NCBI GenBank assembly: GCA_009774175.1
Contig: VSNG01000017.1
Location: forward strand, 5,572 to 69,571
Length of the DNA stretch: 64,000 bases
Direction: 5' to 3'
DNA from: Lachnospiraceae bacterium
GTDB taxonomy: Bacteria > Bacillota > Clostridia > Lachnospirales > Lachnospiraceae
Part shown: positions 31,469 through 40,824 of the stretch, one piece after another
Layout of the letters: every line of letters begins with the position of its first letter
Position numbering within the stretch: the first letter of the stretch is position 1
The notes under the pieces: generated by a model
Databases searched by the model: none
What the model was told of the DNA's origin: nothing
Seen by the model: the letters and a program-made list of their open reading frames with translations, nothing else
Translations under genes and position numbers: made by a program

Positions 31469-34081
31469 TCAGCGGATCTGATACACGGATTTAACCGTAA
31501 ATTCCGAAGCGTCTCCCTCCAGAATCTTAATGCTGCGCTCTCCCGGATTCATATCGAAGAAATTATCAGACAGCTTCACATCTCCATCCGTCCCTTCCAC
31601 AGCCACCTTCTGGGCATATGCCCGCGCCCTGACAATCAGCGTATCGCCCTCTCTTCGAAGGCTCAGCCCCGGATCCTGAAACCGGAAATGCTTGGGCGCC
31701 GTAAACAGGCTGGTATTTTCCGATACCACAACGCCGTTCTGTTCAAACGAATAACTTATGTAAACCTCCAACTCGTCGTACTCTGAAAAATCCATTCTGG
31801 AAAGCCACTGCCCTGACAGCGGTTCCACGCTCACTTCCTGCGCGCCGTCTACAATCACTTCTCCCGAAGAGCGCCGCAGGGCCCATCTGACCAGACCGCA
31901 CACCCTTTCCATGGTTTCGTTGGCCACATGGAGTCTTGCCGACTTCTCGATGGGAGCAGGCTGGGCCACGCAAAAAGGTCTCTCAGACAGCTCTCCTGTC
32001 TCCTCGCAGGAAATCATCACCGGTGCAAACGCTCTCTTCTCCGCATAGTGAAGCGCTTTCCATCTGCCGAAATAGTCGATGCTGGACCAGGACGCCACCG
32101 GCCAGATATCGTTTAGCTGCCATACCACCGCCCCCATGCATCGGCCCCGGTTTCTTCTGAAATGCTCAATCCCGTAACGAATGGCCTCCGCCTGCAAAAG
32201 CTGGGACGCATACAAAAGAATCTCAAAATCCGTGGGATAGAGATAGGTTGCGGAAAGATAGGACATAATTTTGCCGTTGGCGGCCGTATTGCGCTGATGC
32301 ATCTCCATAACGCGGGAAAAAATATTGCGGTCCTTTGGCGCGGTAAAGGCTTCCACCGTCTTTAAGCAGGGAAAGGACTGGAACCCGAACTCTGACATAT
32401 AACGGAAATAATAATTCCTGTAGTCCGTAAAGGGTTTGTTTCCGTGCCACACCGCCCAGTAATGGGTATCGCCCCGGTTCTCATCCCAGGGATCATCGTA
32501 ATTTCCTCCCGAGGAAGGCGAGGAAGGCCAGTAAAAGGTTTCCGGATCTTCCTCTTCCAGAATTTTCGGAATAATGTATTCAAATATCTTGATATAGTCG
32601 CATTTCTGCTTGACAGACGGCTTCCACGCCCCGTCAAGCGTCTGGGTCTCCATCTCATTGTTCCCACACCACAGACCAAGGCAGGCATGGTGTCGGATTC
32701 TGCGCACATTATCCCGGATTTCCGCACTGATATTCCGCTCGAAATCCGCGTCCAGCTCATAATCCGCGCAGGCAAACATGAAGTCCTGCCACACAATCAG
32801 TCCCAGCTCGTCACAGATATCAAAAAACCAGTCCTCCGGGTAATAACCGCCGCCCCAGACACGGATACAGTTGTGATTGGCCGCCACGGCATCCTCCAGA
32901 AGGCGGCGGGTACGCTCCGGCGCCGTACGGGACAAAATATTATCTTCCGGAATATAATCCGCTCCCATGGCAAAAATTTTAACACCGTTGACCTCATGGG
33001 CAAAGCACTCTCCCCACTGATCCTTATCCCGGTTTATCGTCATGGTGCGCAGACCGATTCTGCAGCTCCAACAGTCCAGTACTTCTCCATCTTCTCCCAC
33101 AAGAGTCACTTCCGCCCGGTAAAGGGGCTGTTCGCCAAAGCCGTGGGGCCACCAGCGCTTCGGGCTGCGCACGGTAATCGTATCCCAGCCCTCCGCCGCT
33201 TCATGCCCGATCTGCGCCTTCTCATCCTCTCTGCCGTCCGCTGCTTTGTGCCCGGTCTGCACCTTCTCGTCCTCTCTGCCATCCGCCGAAAACCTGACAG
33301 ATTTCTCTTCAATCAGCGCACCGTCAGGATCGTAGAGGGCCGTTCTGATTTCGCGGCTTTTCTCCTGTGTAAACTCCTCCAGGGTAACGTTGTAAGTTAT
33401 GTCAACCGAATCATCCGTTCCATTCTCGTCGGATACAGCTGTGCTCCCCTTCTCCTGTTCTCTCCAGTTTTGTGTTATGTAAACCTGTTCCAGCCTTGCT
33501 TTTTTGCCGGACAGCACCGACACCTCACGAAACAATCCTGCGTCAGGCAGTCTCGGCCCCCAGTCCCAGCCGAACATACAATGGGCCTTGCGCAGATGGG
33601 GAAAACCAAGCATGGCGTCCCAGGAACCGCCGGCAAAAATCTTTTTATTCTCCTCTTCGATATAACGCGTGGGAGAAGCGATTTCCACCCGAAGCGCATT
33701 TTCTCCCTCCACCGCCGTCTCCCTGATATCAAATTCCCAGACACGGTGCATGTTATCCGCATGTCCCAGAAAAATATCGTTCAGATAGATGTCAGCCAGC
33801 GTATCAATCCCGTCAAATCGAAGCAGGCAAAAATCCCCCGCCGTCTGCTCTTTTGTAAGCGAAAAGACCGTCTGAAACTGAAACCTGTTCTCCATCAGTT
33901 TCAATGCGTCCAGTTCATTCATCCCCTCATAGGGATCCGGCATCAGCTCCTGTTGCAGCAAATTTCCGTAAACAGAGCCGGGAATCACCGCCGGGATATC
34001 CCGCCCGTTCACGCCGTAAATATCCTGCTCCCCCTCGATCCTCATCAGCCAGTTATCGCCGTTCAGCGTCATTTTATGCAT
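31469..34081 (-). CDS. Glycoside hydrolase family 2, beta-mannosidase type
   Basis: An 870-residue cytoplasmic enzyme that cleaves terminal beta-mannosides (or related sugars) from oligosaccharides. Domain order is that of GH2: N-terminal sugar-binding beta domain (GSWDAMLGFPHLRKAHCMFG and WDWGPRLPD), immunoglobulin-like domain, and a TIM barrel with acid/base glutamate in LWCGNNEME (about residue 472) and nucleophile in YMSEFGFQSFP (about 563). The ATG at 34081 is preferred: AAGGAG lies 6 nt upstream; the ATG 21 nt earlier has no such site. Odd: within the second domain two copies of a 15-residue unit, ADGREDEKVQTGHKA-like, form an inserted charged linker. It stands alone. Confidence 0.9.
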   Translation of the reverse strand: MHKMTLNGDNWLMRIEGEQDIYGVNGRDIPAVIPGSVYGNLLQQELMPDPYEGMNELDALKLMENRFQFQTVFSLTKEQTAGDFCLLRFDGIDTLADIYLNDIFLGHADNMHRVWEFDIRETAVEGENALRVEIASPTRYIEEENKKIFAGGSWDAMLGFPHLRKAHCMFGWDWGPRLPDAGLFREVSVLSGKKARLEQVYITQNWREQEKGSTAVSDENGTDDSVDITYNVTLEEFTQEKSREIRTALYDPDGALIEEKSVRFSADGREDEKVQTGHKAADGREDEKAQIGHEAAEGWDTITVRSPKRWWPHGFGEQPLYRAEVTLVGEDGEVLDCWSCRIGLRTMTINRDKDQWGECFAHEVNGVKIFAMGADYIPEDNILSRTAPERTRRLLEDAVAANHNCIRVWGGGYYPEDWFFDICDELGLIVWQDFMFACADYELDADFERNISAEIRDNVRRIRHHACLGLWCGNNEMETQTLDGAWKPSVKQKCDYIKIFEYIIPKILEEEDPETFYWPSSPSSGGNYDDPWDENRGDTHYWAVWHGNKPFTDYRNYYFRYMSEFGFQSFPCLKTVEAFTAPKDRNIFSRVMEMHQRNTAANGKIMSYLSATYLYPTDFEILLYASQLLQAEAIRYGIEHFRRNRGRCMGAVVWQLNDIWPVASWSSIDYFGRWKALHYAEKRAFAPVMISCEETGELSERPFCVAQPAPIEKSARLHVANETMERVCGLVRWALRRSSGEVIVDGAQEVSVEPLSGQWLSRMDFSEYDELEVYISYSFEQNGVVVSENTSLFTAPKHFRFQDPGLSLRREGDTLIVRARAYAQKVAVEGTDGDVKLSDNFFDMNPGERSIKILEGDASEFTVKSVYQIR
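33193..33282. repeat. 45-bp tandem duplication inside the GH2 gene
   Basis: Two diverged 45-bp copies (33193-33237, 33238-33282) encode 15-residue units with the core ADGREDEK-Q-GH. The charged insert lies between beta strands and is unlikely to be part of the catalytic fold. Confidence 0.8.
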
Positions 34082-34229
34082 CTCAGTCTCCTTTTCCGTC
34101 ATATAATGGCTTCCATTTTACCATAGTAACGGTTGAAATACAATGAGACCGTTTTCTTTCGTTTACCGCTTTCCATTCCGCTGGAAATATGTTAAATTAC
34201 AAGAAATACCTTAACAGGAGAATCAAATT

Positions 34230-34562
34230 ATGCCACAGCATACACCCCAATCTGAAACGAATAAAAGCAGCCGGAAAACAACCGGGAAAAAAATAACGCC
34301 CAGGCGGATCGCAGCCTTTGCATGTATTATTCTTCTGGTCTGCCTGTATGTAGGCGGATTACTTCTGGTCTGCTTTAATCCCGGTAACTCTGAACGGCTT
34401 TTCGCCGGATGGCTGGGCTCCGTCATCGGCCTGCCCATTCTGCTCTGGCTCCTACTCTGGTCTCTGCAGCTCTTAAAAAAACGGCAGGAGGAAAACCGCC
34501 CGCCGCAGCATACAAATACCGAAACCGGGCAGAATGCAGACAGTCCGGCCGAGCATCACTGA
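34230..34562 (+). CDS. Small membrane protein with two transmembrane segments
   Basis: 110 residues: a basic N-terminus (KSSRKTTGKKITPRRIAA), a first hydrophobic segment (about 29-50), a short loop FNPGNSERLF, a second segment (about 59-81), then a polar tail (KKRQEENRPPQHTNTETGQN). GGAGAA lies 8 nt before the ATG at 34230, so the frame is probably real. No family recognised. It stands between the divergent GH2 gene and the convergent tcdA gene (10 bp between the stop codons), so it is monocistronic. Confidence 0.65.
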   Translation: MPQHTPQSETNKSSRKTTGKKITPRRIAAFACIILLVCLYVGGLLLVCFNPGNSERLFAGWLGSVIGLPILLWLLLWSLQLLKKRQEENRPPQHTNTETGQNADSPAEHH

Positions 34563-34572
34563 ACCCTGTATT

Positions 34573-35259
34573 CTACCGTACCTCCGCCAGATCCTTTACC
34601 ACCTCCCCGGCGATGATAAGTCCTGCCACAGAGGGTACAAAGGCCACGCTCCCCACCACATCACTATGGGGCCCGACTGGTTCTTCTTCCGAGTACACCA
34701 CTTTCAGATGATCCACATTTCTTTTTTTCAGTTCTCTTCGCATGACTCTTGCCAGCGGGCATACCTTCGTCTCATAAATGTCCCCCACACAGAAAGCGGA
34801 AGCGTCCAGCTTGTTTCCCGCACCCATGCTGCTGATCACCGGCACACCCGCGGCCTGCGCCCGCAGCACAAGTTCAACCTTTGCCGTCACCGTATCCACT
34901 GCGTCCACCACATAGTCATATTCTGTAAAGGGAAAGCTGTCCGCATTTTCCGGCAGAAAAAAGCATGAATGCACGCACACCCTTGCCTGCGGATTAATGG
35001 AAAGAATGCGCTCCCGCATTACCTCTGTCTTATATCTGCCAACCGTGCTGTGGGTCGCAATGATCTGCCGGTTTATGTTGGATGGGGCCACCTGATCCTT
35101 ATCAATCAGGTCGAAGGCTCCCACGCCGCTTCTTGCAAGCGCCTCGCACACATAACCGCCCACACCGCCCACGCCGAATACGGCCACACGACAATGCGTC
35201 AGCCTGTCCATCGCTTCCCTGCCCAGAAGCATTGCTGTTCTGCAAAATTCTTCTCTCAT
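34573..35259 (-). CDS. tcdA: tRNA threonylcarbamoyladenosine dehydratase (TcdA/ThiF family)
   Basis: A 228-residue E1-like enzyme that adenylates t6A37 of tRNAs and closes it to cyclic t6A. Nucleotide site: VAVFGVGGVGGYVCEALARS (about 24-43). Other family motifs are SNINRQIIATHSTVG (about 59-73) and VVDAVDTVTAKVELV (about 112-126); the C-terminal CPLARVMRRELKKR also fits TcdA. AAGGAGAAG lies 8 nt before the ATG at 35259. An alternative would be another ThiF/HesA relative, but size and motifs favour TcdA. It is divergent from the flavodiiron gene. Confidence 0.88.
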   Translation of the reverse strand: MREEFCRTAMLLGREAMDRLTHCRVAVFGVGGVGGYVCEALARSGVGAFDLIDKDQVAPSNINRQIIATHSTVGRYKTEVMRERILSINPQARVCVHSCFFLPENADSFPFTEYDYVVDAVDTVTAKVELVLRAQAAGVPVISSMGAGNKLDASAFCVGDIYETKVCPLARVMRRELKKRNVDHLKVVYSEEEPVGPHSDVVGSVAFVPSVAGLIIAGEVVKDLAEVR

Positions 35260-35335
35260 AAAAATTCTTCTCCTTATCATACATTTTATGATATAATTTT
35301 TTGGTAATAAAATCAAACGAAAAGGAGATTCCATT

Positions 35336-36493
35336 ATGCAAATCACAAACGACATCAAATACATAGGCGTAAACGATCACGACATTGATCTCTTCGAGGG
35401 ACAGTATGTTGTTGAAAACGGCATGGCATACAATTCCTATGTCATTATCGACGACAAAATCGCCGTAATGGACACGGTGGACACCAATTTTGAGGAAGAA
35501 TGGCTGGAAAACCTGAAAGACGTACTGGTCGGCCGTACTCCCGATTATCTGATTGTCCAACACATGGAGCCGGACCACTCCGCCAGCATCGACGCCTTTG
35601 TCAAAGCTTACCCCGATGCGGTGATCGTCGCTTCCGCTCCCGCCTTCAACATGATGCGCCAGTTCTTCGGCACGGACTACACTGACAGACGGCAGATCAT
35701 CAAAGAGGGAGATACGTTAAATCTTGGCGCGCATACATTGCAGTTTGTGGCCGCACCGATGGTTCACTGGCCTGAGGTCATGGTTACCTACGACGTCAAA
35801 GACAAGGTTCTCTTTTCCGCCGACGGCTTCGGCAAATTCGGCGCCCTGGACGCAGACGAGGACTGGGCCTGCGAGGCGCGCCGCTACTACTTCGGCATTG
35901 TAGGCAAATATGGCATGCAGGTTCAAAGCCTCCTGAAAAAAGCGGCGGCTCTCGATATTCAAATTATCTGCCCCCTGCACGGCCCGATCCTGAAAGAAAA
36001 CCTTGAATATTATGTAAACCTATATCAAATCTGGTCCTCCTATGGCGTGGAGTCAGAGGGTATCATGATCGCCTATACCTCCGTCTACGGCAATACCAAG
36101 ACGGCCGCCGGGCTGTTAGCCGAAAAGCTGACACAAAAGGGCTGTCCAAAGGTGGTTGTTGCCGATCTGGCAAGAGAAGATATGGCTGAATGCGTGGAAG
36201 ACGCCTTCCGCTACGGCAAGCTGGTGCTGGCCACCACCACTTACAACGCTGAAATTTTTCCGTTTATGCGGGAATTTATTGACGAACTGATCGGACACGG
36301 CTATCAAAACCGCACCGTCGCCCTGATCGAAAACGGCTCCTGGGCTCCCATGGCGGCAAAAACCATGCGGGCGAAACTGGAAAGCTGCAAAGACATCACT
36401 TTCACGGAAAATACCGTGCAGATCCGCTCCGCCCTGAACGATGAGAGCCGCGCACAGATTGAGGCGCTGGCGGAGGAGCTGATGGCAAAATAA
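35336..36493 (+). CDS. Flavodiiron protein (FprA family A-type flavoprotein)
   Basis: A 385-residue cytoplasmic enzyme that reduces O2 to water or NO to N2O, protecting anaerobes. The N-terminal beta-lactamase-like domain has the diiron ligands HMEPDHS (about 79-85), H in VHWPEVM (about 142-148), D in SADGFGKFG (about 162-170) and H in CPLHGP (about 222). The C-terminal flavodoxin domain has the FMN loop AYTSVYGNTKTAA (about 245-257). No rubredoxin extension, so electrons come from a separate partner. AAGGAG precedes the ATG at 35336, and a TATAAT lies at 35292-35297. A strong terminator follows. Confidence 0.95.
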   Translation: MQITNDIKYIGVNDHDIDLFEGQYVVENGMAYNSYVIIDDKIAVMDTVDTNFEEEWLENLKDVLVGRTPDYLIVQHMEPDHSASIDAFVKAYPDAVIVASAPAFNMMRQFFGTDYTDRRQIIKEGDTLNLGAHTLQFVAAPMVHWPEVMVTYDVKDKVLFSADGFGKFGALDADEDWACEARRYYFGIVGKYGMQVQSLLKKAAALDIQIICPLHGPILKENLEYYVNLYQIWSSYGVESEGIMIAYTSVYGNTKTAAGLLAEKLTQKGCPKVVVADLAREDMAECVEDAFRYGKLVLATTTYNAEIFPFMREFIDELIGHGYQNRTVALIENGSWAPMAAKTMRAKLESCKDITFTENTVQIRSALNDESRAQIEALAEELMAK

Positions 36494-36506
36494 TCAAAGA
36501 CACGAT

Positions 36507-36542
36507 AAAAGCGATTCCCCAACGGAGAATCGCTTTTTCTTT
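36507..36542 (+). terminator. Terminator of the flavodiiron gene
   Basis: The 11-bp stem AAAAGCGATTC/GAATCGCTTTT (36507-36537) has a nine-base loop and is followed by TTCTTT. It lies 13 nt after the stop codon. Confidence 0.9.
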
Positions 36543-36558
36543 ACCCAACTGCATTGCT

Positions 36559-37164
36559 TTACGCATCCACCCCCAGCTTCCTAAGCTCCTCTATGGCCTG
36601 CGCCTGATTCTTAAAATGAATCGTATGTATGCCGAACTTTTCCGCCCCCTCAAGATTTCGCAGGGTGTCATCCATAAAGACGCATTCCTCCGGCACAAGC
36701 TGATATCGGTCAATCAAAAGCTGATAAATCTCCGGCATGGGCTTGATCACCTTATCCTGATAGGAAAGGATGCCACCGTCCATATAAGGGAGAAAATCCA
36801 TCGAAGCCGCGCATTCCTTACGCGCCTTCTCGGAAAAGTTTGACAGATACAGACAGCGATACCCCTTTCCCTGCAGCTCTTTGATCCAGGGAATCGCATA
36901 GTCGTTCCGTCTGACCATGGCTCCCACATCCTTTAAAGTCAGCCTGATTTCCCTCTCGATTCCGGGATCATTGTCAATAAACCCCTGCAAAACCTCCTCG
37001 TCAGTCATGACGCCCCTGTCATACTCATTCCACATGGGATCCTTTACCGTAGCCTTTGCAAGACGATCAAGAATTTCCTCCGTGAACCCGAAGCTCCGAT
37101 AGTATTCCTCCCAGATAAAATCCGCAAGTACGTTTCCTATATCAAAAATCAGTGTGGTAATCAT
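36559..37164 (-). CDS. HAD family hydrolase (subfamily IA)
   Basis: A 201-residue phosphatase-like protein. Motif I FDIGNVLADF (about 7-16), motif II in YLSNFS (about 109), lysine in SYQDKVIKPMPEIYQ (about 135-150) and motif IV in CVFMDDTLRNLEGAEKFG (about 165-182). It resembles YihX-like sugar-1-phosphatases, but the substrate is unknown. GGAG precedes the ATG at 37164. The 138 bp upstream (37165-37302) hold two copies of the GTTTACATAA motif. Confidence 0.85.
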   Translation of the reverse strand: MITTLIFDIGNVLADFIWEEYYRSFGFTEEILDRLAKATVKDPMWNEYDRGVMTDEEVLQGFIDNDPGIEREIRLTLKDVGAMVRRNDYAIPWIKELQGKGYRCLYLSNFSEKARKECAASMDFLPYMDGGILSYQDKVIKPMPEIYQLLIDRYQLVPEECVFMDDTLRNLEGAEKFGIHTIHFKNQAQAIEELRKLGVDA

Positions 37165-37220
37165 TTTATCTCCATTCTGTTATTATTTATGCTTTCTTTT
37201 GCTTCTGAAGCGCATCATTA

Positions 37221-37278
37221 GTTTACATAACTCTTATCATTCCGTTGCACGCTGTCCTGTGCAAATTGGTTTACATAA
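37221..37278. repeat. Two intergenic copies of the GTTTACATAA motif
   Basis: GTTTACATAA at 37221-37230 and 37269-37278, both in plus orientation, 48 bp apart, lie in the non-coding DNA between the HAD and SDR genes. Together with 14 other copies in the window they argue for a DNA-level signal. Confidence 0.9.
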
Positions 37279-37302
37279 TATATTGTATGGCATCTCACAT
37301 AT

Positions 37303-38049
37303 CTAGCATCTGGCCAGTCCGTCAACATGCAGAATATCCCCGCTGATATAGGAAGCCATGTCCGACGCCAGAAAGACAAACGCGTTGGCAATATCCTCCG
37401 GCTGTCCCATTCTTCTGAGTGGAATCTGCGCAATCATCGGATCAATCACTTCTTTTGGCACGTTTCGCATCATATCGGTGTAAGTGATGCCGGGCGCCAC
37501 CGCGTTGACCCGGATTCCCTTGGGCCCCAGCTCCCTTGCCAGAGAAAGGGTGAAACCGTTCACCGCAAACTTGGATGTGGGATAGGCAATGCCCGCCGGC
37601 TGTCCGTACGTCCCTACCATGGAGGAGGTATTTAAGATCACGCCGCTTCCTGCCGCAGTCATATGCTCGCTCACCGCCCGGGAGCAGTTAAACACGCCCT
37701 TGATGTTTAGATCCATAACCTTCTCAAAGGTTTCTTCCGTGTAATCCGTAAAAGGGGTGCTTTCCGACACGCCCGCGTTATTGACAAGAATGTCTATCTT
37801 CCCATATTTCTTTACGATACCGTCAAAGGCTTCCTTTACCGCCGCGTAATCGGACAGATTCGGATAAATCCCCTCCACAACGGCATCCGCATAAACTTCT
37901 TTCAGTTTGGAGACAGCCTTATCCGCCGTTTCCTGACGGCTTGCGCAAAGCACTACCTTCGCGCCTTCCTTAAGAAACGCCTCCACAGTTGCGTAACCGA
38001 TTCCTCTGCTTCCGCCTGTCACAACCGCAACCTTATTTTCCAGTAACAT
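37303..38049 (-). CDS. Short-chain dehydrogenase/reductase (SDR)
   Basis: A 248-residue classical SDR that oxidises or reduces an alcohol/ketone with NAD(P). Cofactor site TGGSRGIG (about 12-19), NNAG (about 90), catalytic serine in TSSMVG (about 141-146) and YPTSK with the catalytic tyrosine and lysine (about 155-159). Its substrate is unclear: it resembles both 3-oxoacyl-ACP reductases and hydroxysteroid dehydrogenases of gut Clostridia. AAGGAGG precedes the ATG at 38049. It is a single gene away from any fatty-acid cluster. Confidence 0.9.
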   Translation of the reverse strand: MLLENKVAVVTGGSRGIGYATVEAFLKEGAKVVLCASRQETADKAVSKLKEVYADAVVEGIYPNLSDYAAVKEAFDGIVKKYGKIDILVNNAGVSESTPFTDYTEETFEKVMDLNIKGVFNCSRAVSEHMTAAGSGVILNTSSMVGTYGQPAGIAYPTSKFAVNGFTLSLARELGPKGIRVNAVAPGITYTDMMRNVPKEVIDPMIAQIPLRRMGQPEDIANAFVFLASDMASYISGDILHVDGLARC

Positions 38050-38114
38050 AAAATATCCCTCCTTTTTTCATTACCTTATATCAGCGTCATCGACGCAGTC
38101 TGTCTCAGTCAGAT

Positions 38115-38148
38115 AAGGCAGCGGAATTTCACCCCGCTGCCTTTTATT
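38115..38148. terminator. Hairpin between purA and the SDR gene
   Basis: The perfect 10-bp stem AAGGCAGCGG/CCGCTGCCTT (38115-38143) with nine-base loop lies 20 nt downstream of the purA stop. The better T run is on the plus strand (TTTTATTTT), while on the minus strand only CCTTATCT follows, so its strength for purA is uncertain. Confidence 0.6.
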
Positions 38149-38162
38149 TTCCCTTTGCCGCC

Positions 38163-39455
38163 TTATTTTTTCAGCGGGCTCTCTCTGTAAATAATATCCT
38201 CTCTGCCGGGACCGTTCGATACCATGGTAATAGGATACCCAATCTGCTCCTCGATATACTCCACGTATCTGCGGCAGTTTTCGGGCAGCTCCTCGTATTT
38301 CCTAATACCGCGTATCTCGCACTTCCAGCCCGGAAGCTTTTTGAGCACCGGCTTTGCTTTTTCCAGTTTATATGTCACAGGGAAATCCGTGGTCACTTCG
38401 CCGTCCACTTCATATCCTACGCAGACCGGAATCTCGTCCAGATATCCCAGTACGTCCAGCACCGTAAACGCCACATCGGTAGTTCCCTGCATCCGGCAGC
38501 CGTATTTGGAGGCCACGCAGTCAAACCATCCCACTCTTCTGGGCCGTCCCGTGGTGGCGCCGAACTCGCCGCCGTCGCCGCCGCGCCGTCTCAGCTCATC
38601 CGCTTCCTCCCCGAAAAGCTCCGACACAAACGCGCCCGCGCCCACGGAGGACGAATAAGCCTTGCAGACCGTAATGATCTCTTTGATCTCATAGGGCGCA
38701 ATTCCCGCACCGATAGCGCCATAGGCCGCCAGCGTGGAAGAAGATGTTACCATCGGGTAAATTCCGTGATCCGGATCTTTCAGAGTGCCGAGCTGCCCCT
38801 CCAGAAGAACAGTCTTACCATCCTTTAACGCCTGATCCAGATAGGCGGAAACATCGCACACATAAGGAGCGATCTTTTCCCTGTACTCCATCATGGTCTC
38901 AAACAGTTCGTCGGGATTGAGTTTCGGCTTGTGGTACAGATGCTCCAAAAGCACGTTTTTCGTCTCACAGATTCTGCCAAGCTTTTCCTTCAATCCTTCC
39001 TCGTCAAAAAGCTCGCTGACCTGAAAACCGATCTTCGCATATTTATCAGAATAGAAGGGCGCAATTCCCGACTTGGTGGATCCAAAGGACTTACCGCCGA
39101 GTCTCTCCTCCTCATACTGGTCAAATAAAATATGATAAGGCATTACGATCTGGCACCGTTCCGACACCAGAATCCTAGGCATCGGCACATCCCTGTCCGT
39201 AATGGACTTGATCTCGTCCGTCAAAATGGGAATGTTGAGCGCGACGCCATTGCCGATCACGCTGGTGGTATGTCCGTAAAACACGCCTGACGGCAGCGTA
39301 TGCAGAGCAAACTTACCGTAGTTATTCACAATCGTGTGACCCGCGTTCGCGCCACCCTGAAAGCGCACGATAATATCCGCTTTCTCTGCGAGCATATCCG
39401 TGATTTTGCCCTTGCCCTCGTCGCCCCAATTGGCGCCCACCACTGCTTTTACCAT
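38163..39455 (-). CDS. purA: Adenylosuccinate synthetase
   Basis: A 430-residue enzyme that joins IMP and aspartate using GTP, the first step from IMP to AMP. The N-terminal VVGANWGDEGKGKITDMLAE, the block FQGGANAGHTIVNNYGKF and GGEFGATTGRPRRVGWFDCV are diagnostic. Length is normal. AAGGAGGAG precedes the ATG at 39455. It lies 28 bp after rarA on the same strand. The next enzyme of the pathway, PurB, is encoded 9 kb away on the same strand. Confidence 0.97.
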   Translation of the reverse strand: MVKAVVGANWGDEGKGKITDMLAEKADIIVRFQGGANAGHTIVNNYGKFALHTLPSGVFYGHTTSVIGNGVALNIPILTDEIKSITDRDVPMPRILVSERCQIVMPYHILFDQYEEERLGGKSFGSTKSGIAPFYSDKYAKIGFQVSELFDEEGLKEKLGRICETKNVLLEHLYHKPKLNPDELFETMMEYREKIAPYVCDVSAYLDQALKDGKTVLLEGQLGTLKDPDHGIYPMVTSSSTLAAYGAIGAGIAPYEIKEIITVCKAYSSSVGAGAFVSELFGEEADELRRRGGDGGEFGATTGRPRRVGWFDCVASKYGCRMQGTTDVAFTVLDVLGYLDEIPVCVGYEVDGEVTTDFPVTYKLEKAKPVLKKLPGWKCEIRGIRKYEELPENCRRYVEYIEEQIGYPITMVSNGPGREDIIYRESPLKK

Positions 39456-39483
39456 AATAAACTCCTCCTTGATTTATACAAGA

Positions 39484-40818
39484 CTATTCCTTCATCTTCG
39501 CTGCGTGTGCCTTTTTCCATGCCTTGATCTCTTCCAGCCTCTTTTTCAGTGCCGCCTCTTCGCCCATCCCGGCAGGCCGGTAATATTCCCGTCCCACCAG
39601 GGCGTCCGGCAGGCATTGCATATTTGTCAGCTTCTCGTCCGTATCGTGGGCATACTGATATCCCTTCCCATATTCCAGCTCTCTCATCAGCCCTGTAACC
39701 CCGTTACGGATCACAAGGGGCACCGGCTCCGCCAGATCCTTTGTGGCGTCCGCCTTCGCCTCATTGTAGGAAACCTCCATTGCGTTTGACTTTGGCGCCA
39801 TGGCTACATAAACCACAGCCTGCGTCAGATGCACGTTGCATTCGGGCATTCCGAGAAAATGGCAGGCCTGATATGCCGCCACCGCAATCTGCAGCGCCCG
39901 TGGATCGGCCAATCCCACGTCCTCGCTTGCAAAACGAACCACCCGCCTTGCTACATAGAGAGGATCTTCCCCGGCTTCCAGCATACGGGCCAGCCAGTAG
40001 ACTGCCGCGTCCGGGTCAGAATTTCGCATGGACTTATGTAACGCGGAGATAAGATTATAATGCTCCTCTCCCTTTTTATCATACAGAAGGGATTTGCGCA
40101 TAGTGCACTGTTCCAGCGTTTCCTTGGTCACCGTAACCGCACCCTGCGCATCCATCTCTCCGTTTAACACCACCATCTCCAGAGTGGAGAGAGCGTTTCT
40201 TGCATCGCCGTTGGCAAAGACGGCTATCATTTCCAAAAGCCCATCGGTAATGCGCACCGTCTGATTTCCAAAGCCTCTCTGATCTTTCAGGGCATGGGTC
40301 AGAAGCTCCTTGATTTCCTGCGCCGTAAGGGCCTGTAGCACGAACACCTTACAGCGTGACAGTAAAGCGCTGTTGATCTCAAAAGACGGATTTTCAGTCG
40401 TTGCGCCTATCAATATAATACTGCCCTTTTCCACAAAGGGTAAAAAGGCATCCTGCTGCGCCTTGTTAAACCGATGTATCTCATCCACAAACAGAATGGT
40501 TCTCACGCCGTACTGTCTGTTTTTCTCGGCCTGTTCCATGACCGTACGTATCTCTTTGATCCCGCTTGTCACCGCAGAGAAATCTATAAACGAAGATTTT
40601 GTCCTGTTCGCTATGATTCTTGCCAGCGTCGTCTTTCCCACGCCGGGCGGCCCCCAGAAAATCATCGAGGAAACCTGATCCTGCTCGATCAGCCTTCGAA
40701 GCACCTTCCCGTTTCCCAAAAGGTGCGCCTGCCCCACATACTCTTCCAGCGTTGTGGGGCGAAGCTTCGCCGCCAGCGGCTGTGGCATTTCCCTGTCAAA
40801 TAAAGATAACTGTTCCAC
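39484..40818 (-). CDS. rarA: Replication-associated recombination protein A (RarA/MgsA AAA+ ATPase)
   Basis: A 444-residue AAA+ ATPase of the RarA/WRNIP1 family that acts at stalled replication forks. Walker A GPPGVGKTTLARII (about 57-70), Walker B ILFVDEIHRFNKAQQD (about 105-120), sensor region IGATTENPSFEINSAL. The C-terminal tetramerisation part with AYQACHFLGMPE is present. The start is GTG at 40818 (MEQLSLFDREMPQPLAAKLR); its ribosome site is weak (AAGAG). It begins 6 bp after the stop of the bactofilin gene, so it is probably in the same transcript. Confidence 0.95.
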   Translation of the reverse strand: MEQLSLFDREMPQPLAAKLRPTTLEEYVGQAHLLGNGKVLRRLIEQDQVSSMIFWGPPGVGKTTLARIIANRTKSSFIDFSAVTSGIKEIRTVMEQAEKNRQYGVRTILFVDEIHRFNKAQQDAFLPFVEKGSIILIGATTENPSFEINSALLSRCKVFVLQALTAQEIKELLTHALKDQRGFGNQTVRITDGLLEMIAVFANGDARNALSTLEMVVLNGEMDAQGAVTVTKETLEQCTMRKSLLYDKKGEEHYNLISALHKSMRNSDPDAAVYWLARMLEAGEDPLYVARRVVRFASEDVGLADPRALQIAVAAYQACHFLGMPECNVHLTQAVVYVAMAPKSNAMEVSYNEAKADATKDLAEPVPLVIRNGVTGLMRELEYGKGYQYAHDTDEKLTNMQCLPDALVGREYYRPAGMGEEAALKKRLEEIKAWKKAHAAKMKE

Positions 40819-40824
40819 TTTCGT

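Noticed and set aside
31300..31494. Possible tyrosine-recombinase fragment
   Set aside because: Only a faint resemblance over about 30 residues and no catalytic region; noted as an unidentified remnant.
32444..34126. 560-codon open frame on the plus strand
   Set aside because: It is wholly antisense to the well-supported GH2 gene, has low-complexity Arg/His/Pro-rich composition and no ribosome site; a shadow of codon bias.
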